A DNA stretch of 64,000 nt, taken from positions 8,541,130 through 8,605,129 of the forward strand of contig OX359191.1 in NCBI GenBank assembly GCA_947172415.1, written 5' to 3'. Source of the stretch: Chondrosia reniformis (taxonomy: Eukaryota; Porifera; Demospongiae; Chondrillida; Chondrillidae). A program made the translations under genes and the position numbers. The notes below the pieces were generated by a model, which did no database searches, was not told the origin of the DNA, and saw only the letters and a program-made list of their open reading frames with translations. Each line of letters begins with the position of its first letter. The first letter of the stretch is position 1. This document shows, in pieces, positions 25,781-37,400 of the stretch.

Positions 25781-26090
25781 TTCTCGTTTCCTTTATTTAG
25801 GATTTGAATGCGCGTAGGAATATCCTAAAACGCGCAATAAAAGTAATAGAAATTTCAAATGCTTTGACTAATTAAAAGCTGCTTATAAAAATATAAAATT
25901 ACACAATACAAAAGTTGAAAATGTGCAATTTTACATACAGTTTGGACAAGAAATCCTTTGAAATACTCACCTTCCGCTTAAAAAGACGCCATTTTAGCAG
26001 CACACCTATCTTCCATATTTGGCAAAAAATGGCTCCCATTCTCATCCACAAAGACGATAGAGTTTACGTAATGAGTTGAGCTCGCTAGCG
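25781..26090. promoter_or_regulatory. Divergent AP2M1/PIGP promoter region
   Basis: 310 bp separate the two start codons. GCCATTTT at 25988-25995 and AAAATGGC at 26026-26033 are opposed YY1-like motifs near the middle. This is a motif observation only; transcription starts were not measured. Confidence 0.6.
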
Positions 26091-27042
26091 ATGCCGGTTG
26101 AAGAATTCAACACGGGCCCCGGCTCCAAGCCATCCAGAGCAGTGTATGGCTTCGTTATGTACCTGGGGTCATGGACTGTCCTCGGTGAGGGGGCCGAGGC
26201 GATCAGCCGTTCTGGTTCAATCTTTACTTGTTCTAGTGATACTCGAATTTGTATCGAATTTGACATTACTTGTCTTACTGTATGTACTGTTACACGGGAA
26301 GATATAGGTACTAAGTATAAGTAGGTACTGGACAATCATGAAGGTCTCAATACATCAAATTCCTAATAGACCTCATCTCTCCGCTTTACGCTCCACATTC
26401 TGTAGGTCTTTACCTCTTTTGGGCCTTCGTACCTGAGGTGCTGTTGCACGCTATGGGAATCACATACTACCCGCAAAAGTCAGTTTTACTTCCTAAATCT
26501 TCGTTTTGAGATGAGTTGGCCTACACGTGTTTGTACTGTATAGGTATTGGTGCATTGCCATTCCAGTGTATGTCCTGGTGTGTGTGGTATCCATGATCCT
26601 CGGCTACAACTTCATTAACCTGATGATAACTCCAAATTTGAATGCCACCAACAATATAGAAGGTACACATGCAATGATGTCCGGTATAGATTTTATAGAG
26701 ATAAATGTTTAACCGTTGAAAGCAAATATTTACTGTGTATCCTTTAACATTTACTTCTCTTGTATATCAGGTCTGTCATTTCTTATCAACTCCTTTAGCT
26801 CTAATTAATGCACTGTAGACTGTTCAGTTAAGAGATGCATCTTTTAGCTCTTTACACTTTGCTTTTTGAAACGATAATTATACACTTTTAATTGTGCCAC
26901 AGATGACATCACTCAATATCAGAGTTCACCAGAGGAGAACTTGAGTGCTGAAGCTATAAGGGGCGGGTCCTTGCCACCATTAAGGGACATACCCATTGGT
27001 AGAGTGTGCAGGCTTCTTTATATGGAGGATCAAACAAAATAG
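26091..27042 (+). CDS. PIGP: GPI-GlcNAc transferase subunit P
   Basis: Small two-pass membrane subunit of the ER complex that starts GPI-anchor synthesis by transferring GlcNAc to phosphatidylinositol. Four exons (26091-26184, 26406-26478, 26544-26662, 26903-27042) give 141 residues, the normal length for this family. The first membrane segment begins AVYGFVMYLGSWTVLGLYLF and is followed by WAFVPEVLLHAMGITYYPQK. YWCIAIPVYVLVCVVSMILG then forms the second. The tail LPPLRDIPIGRVCRLLYMED matches the conserved LRDI(S/P)I motif at the C-terminus of PIG-P. All junctions are GT/AG with matching phase. Confidence 0.93.
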
Positions 27043-28775
27043 AACATACTTGCAAACCCAATTGTACCAATTTGTTTCTGTAATTAATAATTAATTTGAT
27101 TTATGCACGATTAATACTCATAGATGTATATTTTCTTAATTATTGAAATCCACTTGACTATTTTTGTAAATTGTTTTCAAATACAAATTTTTGTATCTGT
27201 AAGCTTGTGTAATAAGCACAACTTCTAAGTGGTGCTATAAAAACAGCAGTGCTGTGATCACTAAACACCTTGTTCTAGCAGCATTGTGTTACACCTTGCA
27301 CCATGTGTCAACAGGGATTTTCCAAGGGGAACCCCCATTGCAGAACCAGCCTATAAATATATATACATCACAATGATGCTTACAATGTGTATACATTTTC
27401 AGTGGGTATATCAGACTAATTAGTGTATAAATTATACTATAGAGTGGTCCAATGTACGTATACTATAGAGTGGTCCAATGTACGTATACTATAGAGTGGT
27501 CCAATGTACGTATACTATAGAGTGGTCCAATGTACGTATACTATAGAGTGGTCCAATGTACGTATACTATAGAGTGGTCCAATGTACGTATACTATAGAG
27601 TGGTCCAATGTATGTATGTATCAATACTACCTTTGAGGAGTTGTAACATAATCAAGCACTTCCACTAGTAAACTGCATAAAAATATACTGACTACTTTTG
27701 AGGGTGCTTGTATGAATACCATTATGTATAACTATATTCATGGCTTTGGTTTCAAGGAACTGTATATATATAGACCAGATTTATAAAAGAGGAAATTATC
27801 TTTTAAGTTACTCATACTTTATATTAAAGCCAAACAAGGTACTTTCTACTGAAATTTCCCTTTAATAGACATAATTGGCTGATTAGCAGGGGAAAACCCC
27901 TTGGAAAGCTCCTAGTCATTGTCTGTATAGGCATTTGATGTTTTCAATACCAAAATATGACATAATGAATTGTGTTGCTATTTCTAGGAAAGTAGCCATT
28001 TAAACCCAAACATATTACATTATGTGTATGTGTGTATATATGTGTATGTGTGTGTAATATATGTATATCAAAATACATGTTAAACAAGATATTATATAGT
28101 ACATAGTAATTACTTTGTGCTCAGTACAGGCTAAACTATAGATTATCAATTTGAAATTTGAAATTTAACAATTTATTAGTTGAAATCTTTTATTAACTTT
28201 TCTAGTCTGTGTTCATAAACTGATTTCCATCTATATTCATGATCGTCTATAAAGTGCTCCACAGTGTTCTAGAATTGCTGATATATTTATATGTAAATGT
28301 CAATTAGTCGTCTCCATGCACACCATAATGTCAGCCTATGATGTCACTGTGATTGTAACAAACCACAAAAATGTGAGTGTGCTTCCGGAAGTGAAGTGGA
28401 ACTTAGCTTTGTATGCTCTTATGTTTGGGAATCTGACACAAGATGCCTTAGTTAAATGATGTAATCATATTATGCAATATTACCATCATACATACATACT
28501 CTATATTAGTATCTAATGCATTAGTTGGGTAACTCCATATAGTCCATTACACTATATTATACTATATGTGCCTACAGTATTTATATAAATTGACTGGTAA
28601 TTGTATATATAAGACTACGGTATTGCTATTAGCATCAGTGTCTGAGATCCAGTATCTACCTGGCACCTTGGAGATATCTCAGAAGTAGTAGCTAGTAGTG
28701 CTACATATTATCAGTTCTGCCTGAAGATCAAAGCAACGTTCACAAGCTACCAACTAGCTACATACACACTCTGAA
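27043..28775. other. Intergenic region between PIGP and p53-like copy 1
   Basis: AT-rich region with a 26-bp tandem array at 27430-27625. From about 27890 it is the upstream part of a segmental duplication: the same sequence recurs from about 33690 before p53-like copy 2. The last 170 bp look like 5' UTR shared by the two copies. No other coding region is seen. Confidence 0.7.
27430..27625. repeat. 26-bp tandem repeat, about seven copies
   Basis: Near-perfect head-to-tail units of TATACTATAGAGTGGTCCAA plus TGTACG. The units are contiguous with no unique spacers, so this is a minisatellite. Confidence 0.95.
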
Positions 28776-31700
28776 ATGGACCTTCATAATCAGCTTTTGA
28801 GCAATGCAGAATTTTCTGACCTCTTTGATCCAAGTGTGAGTACATTATAAAGTACATTAAGTATACTACACCATTTATCACACAAGTCAGCAAGCACAAA
28901 TTAAAGCAAGGCACTGCCAAATAATTTATCAATATTATTAAGTATGTGTTCAGTTTGTGGTAAGAGGAGATTAGTTGGTTATCTGTAAATAACTAATTAA
29001 ATGTTTACAGAAAAACAACTAATTCTACACAATCTGTTAATAGTACACAATCTACTGTTTATGATGAAGCTGTAAAGTTGAAGGGCAAATTTATAATAAC
29101 CTTACAGCACCAACACACTAACAGTGCAGTAAAGGTAGCCACAGGGAACAGTTACCTATAACTTACTAGCAGGGTATAGGATTTTCTTAAACGACAAGAC
29201 TTAAAAATGAAAAATAATATTACGTAGTAATACATATCTATATGTATAGGCTTAACTGCTACGCAGCAGCTTATAATGATATTCATAGATCTTATGTAAT
29301 CAAACAGTAATTAAAACATAAAGCACCACGTACATCTATATATAGCTGCCATTGTAAAATGAATACTACACTAAATTGTCAAGGATAGTGAAGCCATAAA
29401 GTATCCTATAGTATTGGGTTGTACAATAACTTTTCCTATATATAATCTATAGTATTGGGTTGCACAATAATTCTTCCTATATTGGGTTATACAATAACTC
29501 TTGCAATTATTGCAACATTGAATGTTAAACTTGACATTTTGGTGCAACACAAAACTGAAAGGGTCTTACATACAGTACACCACAAAGTTGTAGATATCCT
29601 ACACTACATTTCCAAGGATCTTCTTTAACAAAAATATTTAATTGTTCAGAATTTTCAGCCACAGACAAGTGAATCGCTTTCAATAGGAGATTGGATCTAT
29701 AGCCTAATCTCTGACAGCAATGGTACTCCAGATATCAGGTAATGGTAATAATTACGAACATGTAACAAGTAATTACTGTTTAAATATGAACCCTTTGCAT
29801 CTATTAGCAAGTTCAAAGAAAAGGAAGAGAAGGGAATGACATTTATCTTCAAAAATTCAGATTCTCAGGTCACTGAAATATATACTTCATGGGCACACAT
29901 TTGTTATATGACAATCAAATACTAAATCCTTTATTGTATATATGTTTTATACATATTCATAGCAGATGTTTTAATTTTCCATTTCAATTCCTTATGTAGA
30001 AAGTGCCAAAGCATTGCCAACTGGTGGTAAGTAAAGTATAGAACATGCTTATGGGTAACATGCACTTAACAGGCTGGTCTATTATATAGTATTCTCCAAT
30101 CCTGGATATGGTTGCCATAAGACCTGACCTACAAAACAAACACAAAATAACATTTTGGATTCCAGGTATGGGTGTTCATGGTGCATTGCGGTACATAGTG
30201 TATTGGTGTTCATGGTGCATTGCTGTACATAGTGTATTGGTGTTCATGGTGCATTGCTGTACATAACGTATTGGTGTTCATGGTGCATTGCTGTACATAG
30301 TGTATGGTGCATTGCTGTACATAACGTATATATATATTGGTGTTCATGGTGCATTGCTGTACATAGTGTATTGGTGTTCATGGTGCATTGCTGTACATAG
30401 TGTATGGTGCATTGCTGTACATAGTGTATGGTGCATTGCTGTACATAACGTATATATATATTGGTGTTCATGGTGCATTGCTGTACATAGTGTATGGTGC
30501 ATTGCTGTACATAACGTATATATATATTTGTGTTCATGGTGCATTGCTGTACATAGTGTATGGGTGTTCATGGTGCATTGCTGTACATAGTGTATGGGTG
30601 TTCATGGTGCATTGCTGTACATAGTGTATATTGGTGTTCATCCAAAATGTACTTGCATGTGGTTTGGTTATCACTTTGATTATGAACAGAGTACGACCCT
30701 CAAGCTGCAATACTCTTTCTGGTTCATAAGCAGAACCCAGATCCGTCTGAATCAGCTGTAGTTGAGATGCAACCAACTCAACAGAAGAAGTGGCTAGAAA
30801 AGCTAGGTAATTGTTGTTAAATACGTGTTATAAAAGCTTTCATTTGCCCGTGTTTAATCTTTTACAGGATACCCTAGTTCATACCCTGAGCCTTGGGTGA
30901 GTCATTTTATGCAGCTGGACTCTGGAAGCTACCAAATTGTCAAGTATTACAAAGGTCAAAAAGGTCACTGTATCCTAGAGATACCTGTGTCATACTTTCA
31001 AGGATATAAGGGTAAGCATTTCTATAACATTAACATTATAAGTATGTTACAGCATATGATTACAAGAAGAAACGAAAGTTTAAAATTTCACCATCTGTTA
31101 CTTCCTACATGATAGCAAGTCACCCAGATGATGACACAAAGAAAGGATACAACCTTAGCTCTGAATTCTACTTTCCTTGTCCGACTAGAGATGTAGCAGG
31201 AAAGGGCAATGACAGTGTGGTTCTGATGGCTGCAATGATTGCACCAGATGAGTAAGGAAGAACGTGTATGGTGTAACACAGTGTATTGTATTATGAATAT
31301 TGCAACATCTTCTTCAGGCACAATGTCATGAAAGTAATAGATGGTACCACAGTAAACCTTCGAGTGTGTTCCTCACCAGGAAGGGACATTGCTAGTCTAG
31401 AGAATAAGTTGGCTGAAGGTAACCAACAGACCAGCAGGCCTAGAAGAAAGAGGCAGAACAGCGTTAAAACTTCCACTGAGGAGGATGGGGAAATTTATCC
31501 ACCTTCAAAAGTTCCTTCTATCACAGCATACAAAGCAGACAACCCAAATGACCCTGGCGAGCAGATTGAAGTAGATTCTACTGTAAGCTTCCCCTCATGT
31601 GCAATGTGTACAATTATGAGTGAGCCCTAACATATTATAACAATGCTACAGATGCAGACTCCGAACCCACGCCCACAAGACCCTCCTATAGTCTCCACCA

Positions 31701-31998
31701 GCCAGTTGCCAAGGTAAGGTGACATGTTGTATATATGCACTCATAATTCATATGAGATTTTACTATTACTACATGCAGTGAGCAAGAGCTCTTGCATATA
31801 ATAGCTGGTCAGATGGTCACTATCCAAAGTCAACAGGAAACTATCCAAAGTAAACAGGAAACTATCCAAAGTCAACAGGAAACTATCCGAGGTCTACAGG
31901 AAAACAATCAAAGTCTACAGAGAGTCATTGAGGATTTGAGAAAGGAAATTGAAGATTCAAAAACTTGCCTCGATATTGACAGCCTTTTGAATAAGTAG
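28776..31998 (+). CDS. Divergent p53-family transcription factor with C-terminal coiled coil, copy 1
   Basis: Eleven exons (28776-28835, 29650-29738, 29808-29868, 30000-30026, 30090-30165, 30690-30806, 30868-31011, 31116-31251, 31318-31582, 31652-31713, 31779-31998) give 418 residues. Residues 13-17 are FSDLF, like the MDM2/TAZ-binding FSDLW peptide of p53. The DNA-binding core follows: GMTFIFKNSD, YSPILDMVA (compare YSPALNKMF), KITFWIP, AAILFLVHKQ, HCILEIPVS, YNLSSEFYFPCP, SVVLMAAMI and LRVCSSPGRD (compare VRVCACPGRD). Residues 252 and 259 match p53 Arg273 and Arg280, and Cys254 matches Cys275. The usual Cys/His zinc ligands are mostly absent. RPRRKRQ (277-283) is a likely NLS. Residues 350-410 are heptads (IQSQQET repeated), not a normal p53 tetramerisation helix. 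Identity as p53 superfamily is firm; placement within p53/63/73 is open. Confidence 0.75.
30170..30640. repeat. Tandem repeat in p53-like copy 1 intron 5
   Basis: Roughly 13 units containing GTTCATGGTGCATTGCTGTA with CATAGTGTAT or CATAACGTATATATATATTG linkers, in 22-, 35- and longer spacing variants. The array starts at the splice donor (G|GTATGGGTG at 30166) and repeats the donor-like GTATGGGTG. It is absent from the same intron of copy 2. All long open frames here are repeat artefacts. Confidence 0.92.
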
Positions 31999-34411
31999 AC
32001 AGCAGTCATACAAAAGGACCTTCTAATGCAGTAGAGATCAAAACATCAAGTAACTAAGAACAATTTTGTATTTTTGTATCTTTTATAGAAAGGACAACTA
32101 CTTTTGTAAGCAATTAAAATATGCGAAGATTAAGAAACAACAATAATATCACTGAAATGAATCAGTGGAACAAGCTATTTCATACCTACTACAATTCAGC
32201 AATTGTCAGATATAAAAATTGCCAGTCAGTCAGGTGATTGCGCAATCTCTACATTGCTGCAATGTGTATCTCTAGGATGTAGGGAATTGCTTAATTGAAT
32301 TTAGCTACATATCTGTTCTTATAACTTACACACATTACAAAACATTACTGGGTCCTCAAAGGAAGCAGCAAATTGCATACAAAATGAAACCAATATACAT
32401 AACAAGTCCTATTTTCAATACAACACATCTGGAATGTGCACTGTCATACATCTAAGTAAAAATAACAAATGGCGGCGCTATTCACATTTAGTCCCCTTAA
32501 AAAACAACAGCGATTAGATTTAAACTTTTTAGTACGGTTTTAACTAACTAAAAGACTTTTTCAATAAAATGTTAATATCTCAAAGTTGGCGAACACGTAG
32601 CTAATTTCAAATTCTTCCTTTCTATTTGCTTCTTTACGCTAGTGCCCTAATGTATTGTGCCACAAGTGTAATCTTAGGTGCATATCGCCTTGAATTCTAA
32701 CGGATAGGAAATAGGCAACCTTTTGATATAACGTTTTGGACATTGACGATTATACACTTCGACCACTTTTGTAGTATGTACTATGGTTTGAGGTTCGTCA
32801 TTTTCTAATCTGATCTCACGGTGTTTCCCCGAGGTAAACACTCTTGATGATATGAAGCAGGTCACCAATGTGCTGAGTGGCCGTGTTGCAATGGCAGCTG
32901 TTGCTGACTCGGCAGTATAAATAGTGTGGGAGATGCACATTCTCAGAAGTCTTTTCAGCTATATAGAATAAACATATTCATTGGTTCCCATGGCAACGAC
33001 TTGATCCACATGCTAACCATAAGTAGTACACAAGCTAATAATACTACAACAGCTACATATGAAATACCTTCTGAATAATATATACCACACAAGGTATTAC
33101 ATAGCAGGGACTATGTTAGGGGTTTTAAGAGGGAAAGTACCTATATATACAGCTGGCTAATGCAATAATACTGCTACCACTAGTATAAGTATAAGTAGTA
33201 CACAAGCTATTAATAGTACAACAGCTACATATGAAATACCTTATGATTAATATATACCACACAAGGTATTACATAGCAGGGACTATGTTAGGGGTTTTAA
33301 GAGGGAAAACACCTATATATGTTTGAATGCAATAATACTGTTACCATAACAACAGCTCTGATCTATTCAGAGAATCACACACAGACACAGTTTTGTTGTC
33401 TCTTCTTGGTTTCGACCTCGAGGGTCTGGCAACCAAGAAGAGACAACAAAACTGTGTCTTTAGATGCTCTAAAAGTGATACTTTCAAAAGATAAGTTCAA
33501 TGCAGTTAGAAGAAATCCATATTCTATTATATCTTAACAGTTGTACATTGTACATGCAGGGTAGGTAACATCTCTAATTAAGCTACTCTCACAGACCAAG
33601 TGGAATCAGGAGTTTATAGCCAATTTAATCAATCCATAAACTGCATATGTATACAATAGAAATATCTATATCTATATTGTGTGTACAAAAGCTCCTAGTC
33701 ATTGTCTGTATAGGCATTTGATGTTTTCAATATCAAAACATGACATAATAAATTGTGTTGCTATTTTTAGGAAAGTAGCCATTTAAACCCAAACATAATA
33801 CATTATGTGTATTTGTGTATATGTGTATGTGTGTGTAATATATGTATATCAAAATACATGTTAAACAAGATATTATGCATAGCACATAGTAAAGATTACT
33901 TTGTGCTCAGTACAGGCTAAACTATAGATTATCAATTTGAAATTTGAAATTTAACAATTTATTAGTTGAAATATTTTATTGACTTTTCTAGTCTGTGTTC
34001 ATAAACTGATTTCCATCTATCTTCACAATCATCTATAAAGTACTCCACAGGGTTCTAGAATTGTTGTTGCCTTAGTTAAACATCTAAACGTGATGTAATC
34101 ATATTAAGCAATATTACCATCATACATACATACTCTATATTAGTGTCTAGTGCATTAGTTGGGTAACTCCATATAGTCCATTACACTATATTATACTATA
34201 TGTGCCTACAGTAACACCTATAAATACAGCTATATACTAACATATATAAGAATACGGTATTGCTATTAGCATCAGTTTCTGAGATCCAGTATCTGCCTGG
34301 CACCTCGGAGATAGTATCTCAGAAGTAGTAGCTAGTAGTGCTACATATTATCAGTTCTGTTTGAAGATCAAAGCAACATTCACAAGCTACCAACTAGCTA
34401 CACACTCTGAA
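31999..34411. other. Intergenic region between the p53-like copies
   Basis: Contains the 3' flank of copy 1, also found after copy 2 from about 39527. About two units of the 172-bp satellite lie at roughly 33010-33310 and a foldback element at 33390-33500. From about 33690 it is the duplicated upstream flank of copy 2. The ATGGCGGCGCTATTC segment near 32470 recurs at about 40069 and resembles the start of the large elements at 35224. No additional gene is seen. Confidence 0.7.
33390..33500. mobile_element. Small foldback element 3
   Basis: Short-loop hairpin: GTTTTGTTGTCTCTTCTTGG and its complement CCAAGAAGAGACAACAAAAC flank a short centre. The right side continues CTGTGTCTTTAGATGCTCTA as in the elements at 22357, 25128 and 42957. 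The flank GCAGTTAGAAGAAATCC is shared with 22507 and 43315, suggesting element ends. Confidence 0.75.
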
Positions 34412-37400
34412 ATGGACCTACAAAATCAGCTTTTGGGCAATGCAGAATTTTCTGACCTCTTTGATCCAAGTGTGAGTACATTATAAAGTATACTACACCA
34501 TTTATCACACAAGTCAGAAAACAAGGCACTGCCAAATAATTTATCAATATTATTAAGTATGTGTTCAGTTTGTGGTAAGAGGAGATTAGTTGGTTATCTG
34601 TAAATAACTACTTAAATGCTTACAGAAAAACAACTAATTCTACACAATCTGTAAATAGTACAAAATCTACTGTTTATGTTGAAGCTGTAAAGCTGAAGGG
34701 CAAATTTAAACTATAATAATTTTACAACACCAACACACTAACAGTGCAGTAAAGGCAGCCACAGGGAACAGTTACCTATACCTATAACTTACTAGCAGGG
34801 TATAGGATTTTCTTTAACCTAAATGACAAGACTTAAAAACGAAAAATAATAATATTAAAAATGAAGATTTATATAATACATATCTATATGTATAGACTTA
34901 ACTGCTATGCAGCAGCTTATAATGATATTCATAGATCTTATGATACTTATGTAAATCAAACAGTAATTAAAAGTATAAAGCACCACGTACATCTATATAA
35001 TTCAATAGAGCTGCCATTGTAAAATAAATACTACACTAAATTGTCAAGGAGAGTGAATTTTTACATAGATAAAGCCATAAAGTATCCTACGTATAGTATA
35101 TTTGGTTGCACAATAACTCTTCCTATATAATATTGGGTTGCACAATAACTCTTCCTATATATAATCTATAGTATTGGGTTGCACAATAACTCTTCCTATC
35201 AGAGAGTACGGTAGTACTCTCTAAGTAGGGATGGCCGAAAAAAAACATGGCCGCCCTATTCAATGTATTATCAATTAACACCTCATAAATCAACAACGTT
35301 CAGATTTTCGGTTGCATTTGTGTGTTTGCAGTCGTTTTTGCATGCTTTTCTAAACGCCAAAACATGTTACGATGCTCTACAACCTTCGCAAAGTGGTTAA
35401 ACCGAAATAGGCCAAATTCTGCAATTCCTCATTTTTTCTTCTTCTTCTTCTTCTTCTTCTTCTTCTTCTTTTTTCAAATGAGCTAGCGCTAACATGCGAA
35501 CTTACGCAGGTACACACAAATACTAAATCGTCATGAATGTTTCCGAACTAGGGAATAGGCTACCCTAGATTTCAACGCGCTCCAACCGAAGCGTGTTACT
35601 TTTGAAAGTGCCAAATTTAGGGCCTCTTTGAACGCCATTTTTTAATTAAGTTTCAAATTCTCTGTATATAAAATAAGTAACCCGAATGAGTAATATTTGT
35701 GGTACTGCCGTTACCCGCGATCGAATTTCTTAGTCGCTTTGCAGGGCCTATATACAGTCGTATTCTTAACGATTATGGACCCTTTAATATCCTAAACTGA
35801 ATGTTAAAGAACGGTAGAAAACATCTTATCAAATTTGGGATCTTTTCGGACGCCATTTTTTAATTTAGAGCTCTCTATTATATCGTCTATTCTGCTACTT
35901 TATTTCGAGTTTTCGCCAAGAAAACTTTCAAAACAAATATTAACAAGAAAAAAGGAGCAATACAAGTTAAATAAAAACATTCAAAAATGAAGTTAAAAGT
36001 AGGGATGGCACTATAACAGTGATTGGCACATCTAGAAAAAGTAACGAAACAAGAAAGTGATCATATGGTAAGGCTAACATTGCAGAAGTGGCATACTGAA
36101 ACTTAACTATACACATCACTTCTATGTTTGGGCGCATCGATCCCTACTTCTAGTATATATCCATGATGCGCCCAAACATAGAAGTGATGTGTATAGTTAA
36201 GTTTCAGTATGCCACTTCTGCAATGTTAGCCTTACCATATGATCACTTTCTTGTTTCGTTACTTTTTCTAGATGTGCCAATCACTGTTATAGTGCCATCC
36301 CTACTTTTAACTTCATTTTTGAATGTTTTTATTTAACTTTATATCATAGAGTAGGGATGGCCGAAAAAAACATGGCCGCCCTATTCAATGTATTATCAAT
36401 TAACACCTAATAAATCAACAGCGATAGGTTTTTTGCTTGTATTCGAGTGTTTGCAGTCGTTTTTGCATGCTTTTCTAAACGCCAAAACATGTTTCGATGC
36501 TCTACAACCTTCGCAAAGTGGTTAAACCGAAATAGGCCAAATTCTGAAATTCCTCATTTCTTCTTCTTCTTCTTCTTTTTTCAAATGAGCTAGCGCTAAC
36601 ATGCGAACTTACGCAGGTACATACAAGCACTAAATCGTCATGAATGTTTCCGAACTAGGGAATAGGCTACCCTAGATTTCAACGCGCTCTATCCGAAGCG
36701 TGTTACTTTTTAAGGTGCCAAATTTAGGGCCTCTTCGAACGCCATTTTTTAATTAAGTTTCAAATTCTCTGTATATAAATAAGTAACTCGAGTTAGAAAT
36801 ATTTGTGGTACTGCCGCCCCCCGTGATCGAATTACTTAGTCACTTTGCAGGGCCTATATATAGTCGTATTCTTAACGATTACGGACCCTTTAATATCCTA
36901 AACTGAATGTTAAAGAACGGTAGATGATTTATTTGACAAATTTGGGATCTTTTCGGACGCCATTTTTTTAATTTTGAGCTCTCGATTATATTGTCTATTC
37001 TGCTACTTTATTTCAAATTTTCGCCAAGAAAACTTTCAAAACAAATGTTAATAAGAAAAAAGGAGCAATACAAGTTAAATAAAAACATTCAAAAATGAAG
37101 TTTAAAGTAGGGATGGCACTATAACAGTGATTGGCACATCTAGAAAAAGTAACGAAACAAGAAAGTGATCATATGGTAAGGCTAACATTGCAGAAGTGGC
37201 ATACTGAAACTTAACTATACACATCACTTCTATGTTTGGGCGCATCGATCCCTACTTCTAGTATATCCATGATGCGCCCAAACATAGAAGTGATGTGTAT
37301 AGTTAAGTTTCAGTATGCCACTTCTGCAATGTTAGCCTTACCATATGATCACTTTCTTGTTTCGTTACTTTTTCTAGATGTGCCAATCACTGTTATAGTG

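Noticed and set aside
27430..27625. Regular 26-bp repeats reminiscent of a CRISPR array
   Set aside because: Units are contiguous with no unique spacers, and the DNA is eukaryotic; it is a minisatellite.
30244..30776. Open frames with repeated HYVQQCT / ALLYIVYG units
   Set aside because: They are repeat translations within p53-like intron 5; the true exon starts at 30690 in another frame.
28776..31998. Possibility that the p53-like genes are Rel/NF-kB or other immunoglobulin-fold factors
   Set aside because: The combination of FSDLF, YSPIL and RVCSSPGRD in the right order fits p53 and not the Rel recognition loop (RxxRYxCE), which is absent.
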